This document shows positions 17,098-26,137 of a stretch of DNA of 53,729 nucleotides, piece by piece. Numbering within the stretch: the first letter of the stretch is position 1; each line of letters opens with the position of its first letter. Source of the stretch: Mucilaginibacter sp. (lineage in GTDB: Bacteria; Bacteroidota; Bacteroidia; Sphingobacteriales; Sphingobacteriaceae); assembly GCA_025352225.1 (NCBI GenBank), contig JANXTT010000081.1, forward strand, positions 1-53,729, in the 5' to 3' direction. Under the pieces are notes generated by a model, which worked only from the letters and a program-made list of their open reading frames with translations, was not told the origin of the DNA and ran no database searches. Made by a program: the position numbers and the translations under genes.

Positions 17098-18408
17098 TTA
17101 AGCATTATTCATCAAATACCACTTAAACCCAGCAAAATCACTCCCTAATGCAGCTACTACATGCAATTTTCCTTCCAGTTCTTTAACTTGCTCGGGCACA
17201 ACTATCTTGCTCTCCATCTCGGCATTAAATACCTCAGGAAATTTGCAGGGGTGTGCCGTTGCTAAAAACACACCGGCACTTTTGTCTTCCGGGTGTTGTG
17301 CTTTCCAATCTTTTAGCGCGCGCCATGCAATAGCGGTATGGGGGCATTCAATATAGTTATAGGCGGTAAAAGCATCTTCTAACGCTTTTACTGTTTGATC
17401 GTCGGTATAGCTTACACCAGTTATTAGTTTTTTTAGTTCCGCCATATCGCCTTTAAACATTTCGTCAATACGCACCCAATTACTCGGGTTGCCTACGTCC
17501 ATTGCGTTTGATAATGTTTGCACCGATGGCTTAGGCTCATATACGCCCGATCTTAAAAAGGCAGGTACGGTATCATTGGCATTAGTAGCCGCTATAAATT
17601 GTTTTACAGGCAGCCCCAGTTTCCAGGCTAATAGCCCAGCGCCTATGTTGCCAAAGTTGCCGCTTGGTACAGAGAATGTTACATCGGTTTTACCCTCGCG
17701 CAATAACTGGGCATAAGCATTAAAATAATAAAAAGTTTGAGGTATAAGCCGGGCAATGTTGATGGAGTTTGCCGATGTAAGGCGAAATTGAGCATTTAAT
17801 TCATTATCGGTAAAAGCCTGTTTAACCAATGCCTGGCAATCATCAAAAGTGCCATCAACTTCTACGGCACGTATGTTTTTACCATTGGTTGTTAATTGCA
17901 GCTCTTGTATTGGGCTAACTTTACCTTTGGGATAAAGTATGGTTACCCTGGTATTGGGCACGCCTAAAAAGCCTAAAGCCACCGCACCGCCAGTATCACC
18001 AGATGTAGCCACCAATACATCAAGCATTTTTTCGCCGTCTTTTAAAAAATAGCTCATTACCCGGCTCATAAACCTTGCGCCAAAATCTTTAAAGGCTAAT
18101 GATGGGCCATGGAAAAGCTCAAGTACATAAATATTTTCTTCTAGTTTAACTACCGGGGCAGCAAAGTTAATTGCATCGTCAATAATGGCTTTCAGGTCAG
18201 TTTCCGGAATAGCGTCCGTTAATAACGTTTTAGCAACCTTAAAAGCTATTTCGGGTAGGGAGTATTTAGCTATATTTTGTATAAAATCGGCATCTAACTG
18301 CGGAATGCTTACCGGCATATATAAACCCCTGTCCTGAGGTAAGCTATTAAAAACAGCCTCCTTAAACGGCACATGTACTGATGGACTATTGGTACTGTAA
18401 AAATTCAT
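17098..18408 (-). CDS. thrC: Threonine synthase ThrC
   Basis: ThrC is a pyridoxal-phosphate enzyme that turns O-phosphohomoserine into threonine. The 436 residues start with MNFYSTNSPSVHVPFKEAVF, and the PLP lysine lies in LAFKDFGARFM (about residue 111). ATSGDTGGAVALGF and SVPSGNFGNIGAG bind the phosphate, as in the long Gram-negative type. Its start is 2 bases from the thrB stop, so the two are translationally coupled. It ends the core thrA-thrB-thrC operon. Confidence 0.97.
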   Translation of the reverse strand: MNFYSTNSPSVHVPFKEAVFNSLPQDRGLYMPVSIPQLDADFIQNIAKYSLPEIAFKVAKTLLTDAIPETDLKAIIDDAINFAAPVVKLEENIYVLELFHGPSLAFKDFGARFMSRVMSYFLKDGEKMLDVLVATSGDTGGAVALGFLGVPNTRVTILYPKGKVSPIQELQLTTNGKNIRAVEVDGTFDDCQALVKQAFTDNELNAQFRLTSANSINIARLIPQTFYYFNAYAQLLREGKTDVTFSVPSGNFGNIGAGLLAWKLGLPVKQFIAATNANDTVPAFLRSGVYEPKPSVQTLSNAMDVGNPSNWVRIDEMFKGDMAELKKLITGVSYTDDQTVKALEDAFTAYNYIECPHTAIAWRALKDWKAQHPEDKSAGVFLATAHPCKFPEVFNAEMESKIVVPEQVKELEGKLHVVAALGSDFAGFKWYLMNNA

Positions 18409-18410
18409 GA

Positions 18411-19343
18411 CTAGTCGATTATTTTGGGGCCCTGCTCATTAACTGCAGATACATAAGTGTAACTGGCGATATGAAGGGTGGTTAAATGTTTTTGTATTTT
18501 TTCTGTAATAGCGGTAGCGGTTTGTTCATCGCGGGCAAACGCAAAAACTGAAGGGCCGGAGCCAGATATGCCAAAACTGATAGCACCCATTTCCATGGCC
18601 ATCTCACGCATTTTATAAAAATCCGGAATCAATATAGAGCGCACTGGCTCAACCAGCACATCTTTCATGCTACGGCCTATCAGGTCTATATCGTTCATAA
18701 ATAAGCCGCTTACCAAGCCCGCAACATTTCCCCATTGGATAACCGCGTCTTTTAATAACACCTTGCTGCGGATCATCTGGCGGGCATCGCGTGTAGGTAC
18801 ATCCACATCAGGGAACACAATAGCACAATACAAGCCCGGGGGAACAGGGAGTTTTATTATATCCAGAGGCTCGTAACTACGTATCAGCACAAAGCCGCCC
18901 AATATAGCCGGGGCCACATTATCAGCATGGCCGTAACCGCATGCAAGTTCTTCGCCTTTCATGGCAAATGGAACAAGCTCGTGCCGGGTAAGCAAATTAT
19001 CCAATAAAGAATTAATTGCAAATAGCCCAGCTACCGTACTCGCCGAACTCGAACCTAAACCACTACCTATGGGCATTTTTTTATGCAATTCAATATCTAC
19101 ACCAATATCTGTACGGTTAATGTGTTTCAAATAATGCTGTACACTAGCGCTTACCGTGTTTTTATCCGCACTAAGCGGCAGGCGGCCATTGTCGCCGGTT
19201 ATTTTACTTATAGTAACACCAGGCTTGCCAGTCATGCGCATCACAACTTCGTCGCCGGGAGCGTTAACAGCAAAGCCTAATATATCAAAGCCGCAAACCA
19301 CATTTGCTACTGTTGCCGGAGCAAATACTTTTATAGATTCCAT
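18411..19343 (-). CDS. thrB: Homoserine kinase ThrB
   Basis: ThrB is a GHMP kinase that phosphorylates L-homoserine with ATP. The glycine-rich ATP loop is PIGSGLGSSSASTVAGLFA (about residues 91-109), and the third GHMP motif is GAISFGISGSGPSVFAFA. The 310 residues are the normal length. It lies 90 bases downstream of thrA and 2 bases before thrC, all on one strand. The 90-base spacer (19344-19433) shows only a short CCCTT/AAGGG palindrome. Confidence 0.97.
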   Translation of the reverse strand: MESIKVFAPATVANVVCGFDILGFAVNAPGDEVVMRMTGKPGVTISKITGDNGRLPLSADKNTVSASVQHYLKHINRTDIGVDIELHKKMPIGSGLGSSSASTVAGLFAINSLLDNLLTRHELVPFAMKGEELACGYGHADNVAPAILGGFVLIRSYEPLDIIKLPVPPGLYCAIVFPDVDVPTRDARQMIRSKVLLKDAVIQWGNVAGLVSGLFMNDIDLIGRSMKDVLVEPVRSILIPDFYKMREMAMEMGAISFGISGSGPSVFAFARDEQTATAITEKIQKHLTTLHIASYTYVSAVNEQGPKIID

Positions 19344-19433
19344 AGCACTTTATATTCCCTAAAAAGGAAACTTATAATTTTTATCATATAACTTATTTAT
19401 TACGTCCCCCTTAAAGGGATATGGAGTGCCTTT

Positions 19434-21884
19434 TTAATGCGCCCCTACATTTACAATATCAGCAAATACACCTGCGGCGGTAACTTCGGCACCGGCGCCC
19501 GGGCCCTTAACCACTAGCGGCCGTTCTTTATAACGTTCGGTGGTGAATGATATGATGTTATCACTTCCCGAAAGGGTAAAAAACGGATGGCTCTCATTAA
19601 CTGTTTCGAGCGTTATAGATACCTTGCCGTTTTCCAGTTTACCTATATAGCGTAATACTTTACCTTCAGCTTCGGCTTTGGCCTTCATATCAGCAAAAAA
19701 AGCATTCTGATTATTAAGCTCGGCATAAAAATCAGCTACCGAATTTGCATCCAAACAAGGCTGTGGCAGCATGTTTTCAATATCAACGTCAGATGGCTCC
19801 AGCGCGTAGCCGGCATCACGTGCCAAAATTAACATTTTACGCATAAAATCCGTGCCTCGCAAATCATCTCTCGGATCGGGCTCTGTATAACCTTTTTCCT
19901 GAGCCATTTTTACGGTATCATGAAATGTGGCATCACCCTTGAAATTATTAAAAATAAACGAAATAGTGCCCGAAAGGATAGCCTCAATTTTAATCACACG
20001 GTCGCCACTTAGCATCAGATCTTTCAGGGTGCGTACTATTGGTAAACCCGCGCCTACATTAGTTTCGTAATAAAAATCGACCCCATGTTTGCGTGCCGTA
20101 TTTTTAAAAGTTTTGTATTGACTGTACGAAGCCGAGTTGCCAATTTTATTACAGGTAACAATTGATATGTTAGATTTGAATATAGTTTCGTACATGTCAA
20201 TTGGCTTTGTACTGGCCGTATTATCCACAAATACACAGTTAGGCAAATTCATTGCCTTCATTTGTGCAACAAAGTCTTCCAGGTTTGCCTGCTGATTGGA
20301 GTTGTTTAAAGTTTCCTTCCAGTTATTAAGTTCCAGGCCCCTGGCATCAAATACCATTTTACTGGTATTGCTTATGCCCGCTACTTTAATTTGTATACCG
20401 TTATGCTCTTTTAAGAAGTCGGTATGATCGTACAACTGTCTGAACAATGTTGTACTGATATTACCTGTGCCTACACAAAATACATGTAAGGTTTTATTTA
20501 AGGCAACAAAAAAGTCTTCGTGTACCGCGTTTAGGGCTTTAGCCAGATCGCTACGCGAAATAACAACCGATATGTTATACTCCGACGAGCCTTGCGCTAT
20601 CGCCCTTACGTTGATGCCATTGCGGCCCAGGGCATGAAACAATTTACCCGATATGCCAGGAGTTTGTTTCATATTTTCGCCAACTATGGCTAAGACGGAT
20701 AAATCTTGCTCAATTACTGGTTTTTCAAGCTTTTTAGCTTCTATTTCAAGTTCAAACTCATGCTCAATTAAACCCAGGGCCTTAACCGCGTCCGCGGGAG
20801 GGATGGCGAACGTTATGCTATGCTCTGATGATGATTGGGTGATGAGGATAACGCTGATCTGTTCGCGGGCAAGCATAGAGAATACTCTGCCGCTAAAGCC
20901 CGATTTGCCCACCATGCCGCTACCCTCAATGTTGATGATACTTACATCATTAATAGATGATATACCCTTGATAGGTAAATTAGAAGGGCTGCAATCATGC
21001 TTAATATAAGTACCCTCAAATTCAGGTTCAAAAGTATTAAGGATAACGATAGGGATCTTTTTCAGGAAAGCCGGTATCATAGTTGGCGGGTAAATTACTT
21101 TTGCGCCAAAAAAAGAAAGCTCCATAGCTTCGGTATAGGAGAGCTCGGGCAATGAGAATGCTTTTTTAACTATGCGTGGATCAGCGGTCATCATGCCGTT
21201 CACATCTGTCCAAATCTGTATCTCGGTGCTATTTAAAGCCGATCCAAGGATAGCAGCTGTATAGTCGCTTCCGCCCCGGCCTAATGTAGTAATGCGATTA
21301 TCATCATTACTGGCTATAAAGCCTGTTACAAATAATATCTTTCCGGCATTTTCATTGTAATAATTACGGATGAGCAATTCGGTCAATTCCATATGTACTT
21401 TGGCATAGCCAAAGCTGCTATCCGTTTTAATTAATTCGGCCGCATTAACAAATTGCGCCTGCGGAACGTGCTGTGCCGCAATTTTGCTGATCATAAAAGT
21501 TGAACACCGCTCGCCGTAACTCAGCACCAGATCCCGTGTTTGGGCGGTTAACTCCCGCAAACTATATATACCTTGTAACAGGTCTTCCAATTCGTTAAAA
21601 TAGATCCTTAATTTGGTAAATACCGGGTTTTGGCATTGCACATCCATTAATGCTTTTATTACATCAAAATGCTTTTTTTCAAGCTCGGCCATATGGTCTG
21701 CAAAACCATTTCCGATAGCTGCCTGCTCTGCCATTGTTACCAAAAGATTAGTTACACCGCTCATGGCGGATAAAACGATCACTGGATTTTGGCCTGTTTG
21801 GCTTTCTTTTTTTAGAATGTTGAGTACAGTACTGATACCTTGAACGGATCCTACCGATGTGCCTCCAAATTTTAAGATTTTCAT
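19434..21884 (-). CDS. thrA: Bifunctional aspartate kinase / homoserine dehydrogenase ThrA
   Basis: This 816-residue fusion does the first and third steps from aspartate towards threonine and methionine. The kinase starts with KFGGTSVGSVQG and carries TTLGRGGSDYTAA (about residue 201); two ACT-type regulatory repeats follow (VSIINIEGSGMVGKSGFSG and LSVLAIVGENMKQTPGISG). The dehydrogenase begins at about 463 with FCVGTGNIS and carries NVGAGLPIVRTLKDL, SGTISFIFNNF and DPRDDLRGTDFMRK. The ACT region usually gives feedback inhibition by threonine. It is the first gene of thrABC and sits behind a leader-peptide attenuator. ATG start at 21884. Confidence 0.97.
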   Translation of the reverse strand: MKILKFGGTSVGSVQGISTVLNILKKESQTGQNPVIVLSAMSGVTNLLVTMAEQAAIGNGFADHMAELEKKHFDVIKALMDVQCQNPVFTKLRIYFNELEDLLQGIYSLRELTAQTRDLVLSYGERCSTFMISKIAAQHVPQAQFVNAAELIKTDSSFGYAKVHMELTELLIRNYYNENAGKILFVTGFIASNDDNRITTLGRGGSDYTAAILGSALNSTEIQIWTDVNGMMTADPRIVKKAFSLPELSYTEAMELSFFGAKVIYPPTMIPAFLKKIPIVILNTFEPEFEGTYIKHDCSPSNLPIKGISSINDVSIINIEGSGMVGKSGFSGRVFSMLAREQISVILITQSSSEHSITFAIPPADAVKALGLIEHEFELEIEAKKLEKPVIEQDLSVLAIVGENMKQTPGISGKLFHALGRNGINVRAIAQGSSEYNISVVISRSDLAKALNAVHEDFFVALNKTLHVFCVGTGNISTTLFRQLYDHTDFLKEHNGIQIKVAGISNTSKMVFDARGLELNNWKETLNNSNQQANLEDFVAQMKAMNLPNCVFVDNTASTKPIDMYETIFKSNISIVTCNKIGNSASYSQYKTFKNTARKHGVDFYYETNVGAGLPIVRTLKDLMLSGDRVIKIEAILSGTISFIFNNFKGDATFHDTVKMAQEKGYTEPDPRDDLRGTDFMRKMLILARDAGYALEPSDVDIENMLPQPCLDANSVADFYAELNNQNAFFADMKAKAEAEGKVLRYIGKLENGKVSITLETVNESHPFFTLSGSDNIISFTTERYKERPLVVKGPGAGAEVTAAGVFADIVNVGAH

Positions 21885-21972
21885 TTAGCGTATTCTTATT
21901 AACAGTGCTGAAACATATATATAGTAATTACCTGGTTGGCAAGCAGTATAATGTTTCATGGTTATTTTAAAT

Positions 21973-22007
21973 AAAAAAGCCTTTCTCTTTTGGAGGAAGG
22001 CTTTTTT
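21973..22007 (-). terminator. Attenuator terminator of the thr operon
   Basis: Read on the minus strand, AAAAAAGCCTTCCTCC opens a stem of about 16 bp with two G-U pairs and a 3-base loop, closed by AAGGCTTTTTT. The 5' arm contains CTTCCTCC (plus-strand 21992-21999). This is complementary to GGAGGAAG inside the leader peptide's last codons (plus-strand 22050-22057), which can act as antiterminator. It stands 38 bases after the leader stop and 89 bases before the thrA ATG. Confidence 0.88.
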
Positions 22008-22044
22008 GTGGTTTTTATATTTTCATTCATTATAATACCATAAA

Positions 22045-22125
22045 TTATTCTTCCTCCGAAACGCTGCCGGTGGTGCTAATAATGGTTGTTATAATTGTTT
22101 TATTGTTAAACATTTTAAATTGCAT
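22045..22125 (-). CDS. thrL: Thr/Ile-rich leader peptide of the thr operon (thrL-like)
   Basis: A 26-codon frame (ATG at 22125, alternative ATG at 22113) ends 38 bases before the attenuator hairpin. Its core reads NNKTIITTIISTTGS: nine Thr or Ile codons within eleven, close in style to the E. coli ThrL peptide. It ends in Glu codons whose RNA (GGAGGAAG) can pair with the terminator. CCACCG (22068-22073, in the last Thr codons) can pair with CGGAGG (22053-22058) with one mismatch. Stalling at Thr/Ile codons should cover the first segment, free the second to pair with the terminator arm and let RNA polymerase read into thrA. The homology to ThrL is functional inference. It is not in any annotation I can check. 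Confidence 0.82.
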   Translation of the reverse strand: MQFKMFNNKTIITTIISTTGSVSEEE

Positions 22126-22267
22126 GTTACTTTAAACATTGCGGGCGTAAAGTAAGCAGTTATATTTTAAATCTGCAACTACAATTTTATATTTTTTCAT
22201 CTTGAGCTATTTGGTAAGCCTATGTTCTATGCAAATGTTGCTTTTGATATTTATTAAATTAATTAAC

Positions 22268-22303
22268 ACTATAACAACATTATATAACTATATTTGTTAT
22301 AGT
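22268..22303. promoter_or_regulatory. Inverted repeat overlapping a promoter element
   Basis: ACTATAACAA (22268-22277) and TTGTTATAGT (22294-22303) are perfect inverted arms 16 bases apart. The exact -7 match TATATTTG (22289-22296) lies at the inner edge of the right arm, about 46 bases before the next ATG. This is a plausible operator for that small gene. Confidence 0.45.
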
Positions 22304-22341
22304 AACAACAAAATGAATAAAAATTTTAAATATATATAATT

Positions 22342-22632
22342 ATGCCGACTGGTTTTACAACAATACTAAAGGGAGAAAGTGTTAATAAAAAGGAGATTTT
22401 TATTAAACGATTAATGGAAGTGGAAGAGCGGCATATTGATTGGTTTAAAAAGCGCCCGGCTCTTTTTGATTATCATACACACGATTCCATTAAAAACCAC
22501 ACTTTTAACGAAGAGGATGGTAACTTGTTCCGTTTAAATTTTTGGAAGCATTGTGAATTGCCCGAAAAAATTAAAAACGAATGCGTACAAGCCTTTAAAG
22601 AAGTTTTTGGAGCTGCGGGCTTATTAGCTTAA
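22342..22632 (+). CDS. Unknown 96-residue protein
   Basis: I do not recognise it. The product is soluble, highly charged, with several Lys/Glu-rich helices (KKEIFIKRLMEVEERHIDWF) and a His/aromatic-rich middle (FDYHTHDSIKNHTF). It has no signal, Cys or known motif. It stands alone after a palindromic promoter region, divergent from the thr operon leader, and is followed by about 130 bases before the next small frame. The coding call rests on length, ATG, codon use like the neighbours and the promoter in front. Confidence 0.6.
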   Translation: MPTGFTTILKGESVNKKEIFIKRLMEVEERHIDWFKKRPALFDYHTHDSIKNHTFNEEDGNLFRLNFWKHCELPEKIKNECVQAFKEVFGAAGLLA

Positions 22633-22765
22633 ACACTATTAATAGGCAATTTATTGCCTATTGCGCAACTCTAGTTAATGTAGTGGTTAAATTATTAACC
22701 AACATATTAACATATGCGCTTAAATGGCATATGTTTTGATATTTCATTTCCAAAAAATTAATGAT

Positions 22766-22858
22766 ATGGAAATGATTCTTTTTACAACTGTTATTGTATT
22801 AGTGTTGTTGATAAGCAAATTAGTGGAATACTTGGTAAATAAATATAAGATCAATTAA
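22766..22858 (+). CDS. Possible 30-residue single-span membrane peptide
   Basis: An ATG frame of 30 codons encodes an N-terminal hydrophobic helix (MILFTTVIVLVLLISKLV) followed by a short basic tail (NKYKIN). This charge layout fits a small membrane protein. It follows the 96-residue gene by 133 bases and precedes the stop of a convergent gene by 33. There is no ribosome binding site and no terminator, so it may be chance. Confidence 0.35.
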   Translation: MEMILFTTVIVLVLLISKLVEYLVNKYKIN

Positions 22859-22891
22859 TAATGTAAAGCCTTAAAATTGGGCTGTCATTTT

Positions 22892-25045
22892 TTAAAGTAC
22901 AATGCTAATACTGCCTGCTTTTTTTACTATTTGTTTTGCATATGTATCATAGCCTTCAAAAATCCAGTAATAAGTGCCTACAGGCAACTTTTTTCCACCA
23001 CTTGTTCCATCCCAACCTTTGTTTGAATCTTGAGTTTCAAATAAAAGCTTTCCATACGAATTAAATATCCTCAAATATTTAAGATGCATAGCAATTGGTG
23101 TTTTAATTGCAAAAACATCATTTTTACCGTCTCCGTTAGGTGTAAAAACATTGATATTGAAATCCACATCAGGAGGTTTATTTATAGTTACTTTAACTGG
23201 CGCAATTAAACTACAAGAATTTCCGTTAACTGCTTTAATGTAATAGGTGCCCCTATTCTTTATTTTATCAGGATTTTTTAACTCAATGGTGGCAAGGCTA
23301 TCTCTGTAATATGAATAAACTGTTCCATTTTCAACTATATAACTATGTGTAATATCAACAGTATCAGGAAATGTCACGGGTGGTGGATTGGTAATTGCTA
23401 ACTTTGGATAAGAATAAACATTTACAGAAACTGGCACGGTTACAACACAACCTGCAGCATTTGAGGCCATTATGTAATACTGGCCGTTTTTAGTTACAGT
23501 TTGAGGGTTTACTAAGGAAATGGTCGCTTTATCATCCATCCAATAGCTAAGCTTAAGGCCCTGGTCACTTCCATTTGTTACACTTTGGAGGGTTAAATCA
23601 ACACTGTTACAGCCGGATGGATTATTGATTATCAACAACGGGAGCTCATTAATCAATACAGTAACCGGCTTTATAGCACTACATTTAATGCCATTTATTG
23701 CTTTTATGTAATATGTGCCGCTATTTTTTATACTATCGGGATGCAGTAGGATTTTGGTAGCACTTTCATCATTCCAATAAGTAAGATTATTAGCTGAAAT
23801 GCTACCGGCGGTTATAGCGGGGGCTTTAATATTTACTATTGCAGGTTTACAAACCGCTGCTGGATTTGTAATAACCAGCTGGGGGCTGTCAAAAAGCATC
23901 ACTTTTACGGGGGTGGTATAAATACAGCCACCGGGAGTTATAGCCTGTATATAATAGGTGCCGTTTTTATTTATGTTTTTAGGATCGAGAATAAAATTGG
24001 TTGTTTGGCTGTCGGTATAATAATTATACGTAAAGCCCGAATCAGTCCCCAATGTTACAGCTGGAGCGGTTAAATCAACTCCAATATTTTTGCATTCAGA
24101 TATAGAATCCACAATATGCAAAGCTAGCTTTTCTGCACTTTTAATAGTTGTGGAAATAGTGTCTTCACACCCAATTCCCGGAAACGGAACAATTCGTACC
24201 GAATATTTGGTGCCTATTGGTGGTTTTGGTGATACGGAATAGGAATTATTTGTGGAGAGTATATTAGAAAAGTCTTGTCCGTTATACCAGTAGTATTCTT
24301 TAAAACCCGACGGAGCGGTTAACGTAATTGAATTAAGATCTGGACAGATTACATTTCCAGCTATTGGTGATTTGCAATTTTGATTTATATCTATATAAGC
24401 ATATCCAAAATGACCTCCCAGAGCACAATCATTGGTGGTAAATTCTAATCTTATTGTTTTACCGGCGTAGTTTATTAAATTAATGGTAACTGGCGACCAA
24501 GGTTTATAAAATACATCTCTCCCTACTGTTGATAGTTTAAACCCCGGCAGGTTTGATGTTGCCTGAAAATCAAAACTACCGCAATCGGCATATTTATTTA
24601 AATCAACATCAAATACTTTTGCGGTAAATCGGGGTTGCTGAAAAGATGCATGATTGGGATTTTGAAAAACAACCGCGTAATAATAAATCAAACTATATTC
24701 GCTAACATTATCAGGCACCTTAAATGTATAGGTTAGTCTTTCTGCTTCGCTACCTGTATTACTATTTCCTAATTTAACGCATGCACTGCTGCCATTAGGG
24801 CTGGCTACTGGAAAGCCTCCATAAGGGTCAAACCGATTATCTTTACGAAATACGATCTCGTGCCTTCCGGCCACTATTCCCGAATTGGGAAATGAAAGTA
24901 CTCCCGACCTATCAATTTTGCCTGTATAGCCACTCCAATTTGTAAAATCTCCGTTATCAAAACCAATATTAATCGGGCATTGTGCCAAAGTAACACTTGT
25001 TAATAGCACAAAAGCTATTAAAATATAAAATTTACTCTTTATCAC
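22892..25045 (-). CDS. Secreted T9SS (type B sorting) cargo protein with Ig-like repeats
   Basis: The 717-residue precursor has a signal peptide (to about TLAQ, residue 22) and an N-terminal region to about 226 that resembles a carbohydrate-binding or MAM-like sandwich (GFDNGDFTNWSGYTG). About four Ig-like modules of roughly 80 residues follow, each ending in a repeated GTYYI(K/Q)A...V.V pattern. The last 90 residues are a type B type-IX sorting domain: NVFTPNGDGKNDVF, LRIFNSYGKLLFE, GWDG, LPVGTYYW. T9SS should export and anchor it at the surface. A role in adhesion or motility is inferred from family. It is convergent with the preceding small frame and divergent from rsgA. Confidence 0.92.
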   Translation of the reverse strand: MIKSKFYILIAFVLLTSVTLAQCPINIGFDNGDFTNWSGYTGKIDRSGVLSFPNSGIVAGRHEIVFRKDNRFDPYGGFPVASPNGSSACVKLGNSNTGSEAERLTYTFKVPDNVSEYSLIYYYAVVFQNPNHASFQQPRFTAKVFDVDLNKYADCGSFDFQATSNLPGFKLSTVGRDVFYKPWSPVTINLINYAGKTIRLEFTTNDCALGGHFGYAYIDINQNCKSPIAGNVICPDLNSITLTAPSGFKEYYWYNGQDFSNILSTNNSYSVSPKPPIGTKYSVRIVPFPGIGCEDTISTTIKSAEKLALHIVDSISECKNIGVDLTAPAVTLGTDSGFTYNYYTDSQTTNFILDPKNINKNGTYYIQAITPGGCIYTTPVKVMLFDSPQLVITNPAAVCKPAIVNIKAPAITAGSISANNLTYWNDESATKILLHPDSIKNSGTYYIKAINGIKCSAIKPVTVLINELPLLIINNPSGCNSVDLTLQSVTNGSDQGLKLSYWMDDKATISLVNPQTVTKNGQYYIMASNAAGCVVTVPVSVNVYSYPKLAITNPPPVTFPDTVDITHSYIVENGTVYSYYRDSLATIELKNPDKIKNRGTYYIKAVNGNSCSLIAPVKVTINKPPDVDFNINVFTPNGDGKNDVFAIKTPIAMHLKYLRIFNSYGKLLFETQDSNKGWDGTSGGKKLPVGTYYWIFEGYDTYAKQIVKKAGSISIVL

Positions 25046-25216
25046 TTCAGTACTTATTCAGGCTATAAACGAAGCATAAATTTACTAAAAGTTTAACTTA
25101 TAATAAATTTATTTTAAATGTGGATTAGAAATAAAAAATAGATCATTGTTAATTTATGACAATGATGTTGTAACCCGTTTCACCTATTAGTTCAAGTTTA
25201 TATCTTTACAACCTTA

Positions 25217-26137
25217 ATGCATGGATTAATAACAAAATCAACAGGTAGCTGGTACCAGGTACAAACCCCTGAAGGTAAAAAACTGGATTGCCGTATTAAA
25301 GGTAAATTTAGGATAAAGGGTATTACTACAACCAACCCTTTAGCTGTGGGCGACCTTATTGAGTTTGACATGGAACCTGACCAGGAAACAGGTATAATTA
25401 CAACCCTGCATGAGCGTAAAAATTATATTATTCGTAAGTCGATTAATTTATCCAGACAGGCACAAATTATCGCCGCTAACCTCGACCAGGCTTTTTTAGT
25501 TGTTACGCTTGCTTCGCCACGAACCTCGCTGGGCTTTATCGACCGGTTTTTAGTTACCGCCGAAGCTTACCATATTCCCGCAAGATTAATATTTAATAAA
25601 CTTGACCTTTTTAGCGACGAAGGCCTGGAAATACTGGCTGTGTATCGTAGAATTTATGAAAACCTTGGTTACCCATGTTATGAGGTTTCGGCTGTTAAAG
25701 GGATCAATGTAGATAAAATAATTGATGTGCTAAAAAACAAGGTGAGTTTGTTCTCTGGTCATTCAGGTGTTGGAAAATCAACACTCATTAACAAAATTTT
25801 ACCGCAATTAAGCCTGCGTACTACACAGGTTTCTGAGTGGCATGATAAAGGGATGCATACGACCACTTTTGCCGAAATGTTTGAATTGCCTTCCGGCGGA
25901 TTTATTATTGACACCCCCGGCATACGTGAACTGGGTATTGTTGATATAGAAAAAAAAGAGCTTGGCCAATTGTTTCCAGAGATGCGTAAACGAATGGATG
26001 GTTGCCGTTTTAAAAACTGCCGACATATAAACGAACCGGGATGTGCTATTTTATCTGCAGTTGAAACCGGAGAGATTGAACTATCCCGTTACGAGGGTTA
26101 TTTAAGTATTTATAATGGGCATGATACCCGTGCATGA
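25217..26137 (+). CDS. rsgA: Ribosome small subunit-dependent GTPase RsgA
   Basis: RsgA is a circularly permuted GTPase that checks late assembly of the 30S subunit. The order is OB-fold (residues 1-75), NKLD (G4), SGHSGVGKSTLIN (G1, about residues 179-191), then DTPGIRELG (G3). A zinc region with CRFKNCRHINEPGC closes the protein. The 306 residues are normal. TATCTTTA, one mismatch from TAnnTTTG, lies 9 bases before the ATG, so the leader is very short. Its stop directly abuts the stop of the convergent gene in the palindrome TGATCA. Confidence 0.97.
   Translation: MHGLITKSTGSWYQVQTPEGKKLDCRIKGKFRIKGITTTNPLAVGDLIEFDMEPDQETGIITTLHERKNYIIRKSINLSRQAQIIAANLDQAFLVVTLASPRTSLGFIDRFLVTAEAYHIPARLIFNKLDLFSDEGLEILAVYRRIYENLGYPCYEVSAVKGINVDKIIDVLKNKVSLFSGHSGVGKSTLINKILPQLSLRTTQVSEWHDKGMHTTTFAEMFELPSGGFIIDTPGIRELGIVDIEKKELGQLFPEMRKRMDGCRFKNCRHINEPGCAILSAVETGEIELSRYEGYLSIYNGHDTRA

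Noticed and set aside
22132..22200. 22-codon frame on the minus strand just before the thr leader
   Set aside because: It has no regulatory codons and no terminator of its own; the region is better read as promoter and 5' leader.
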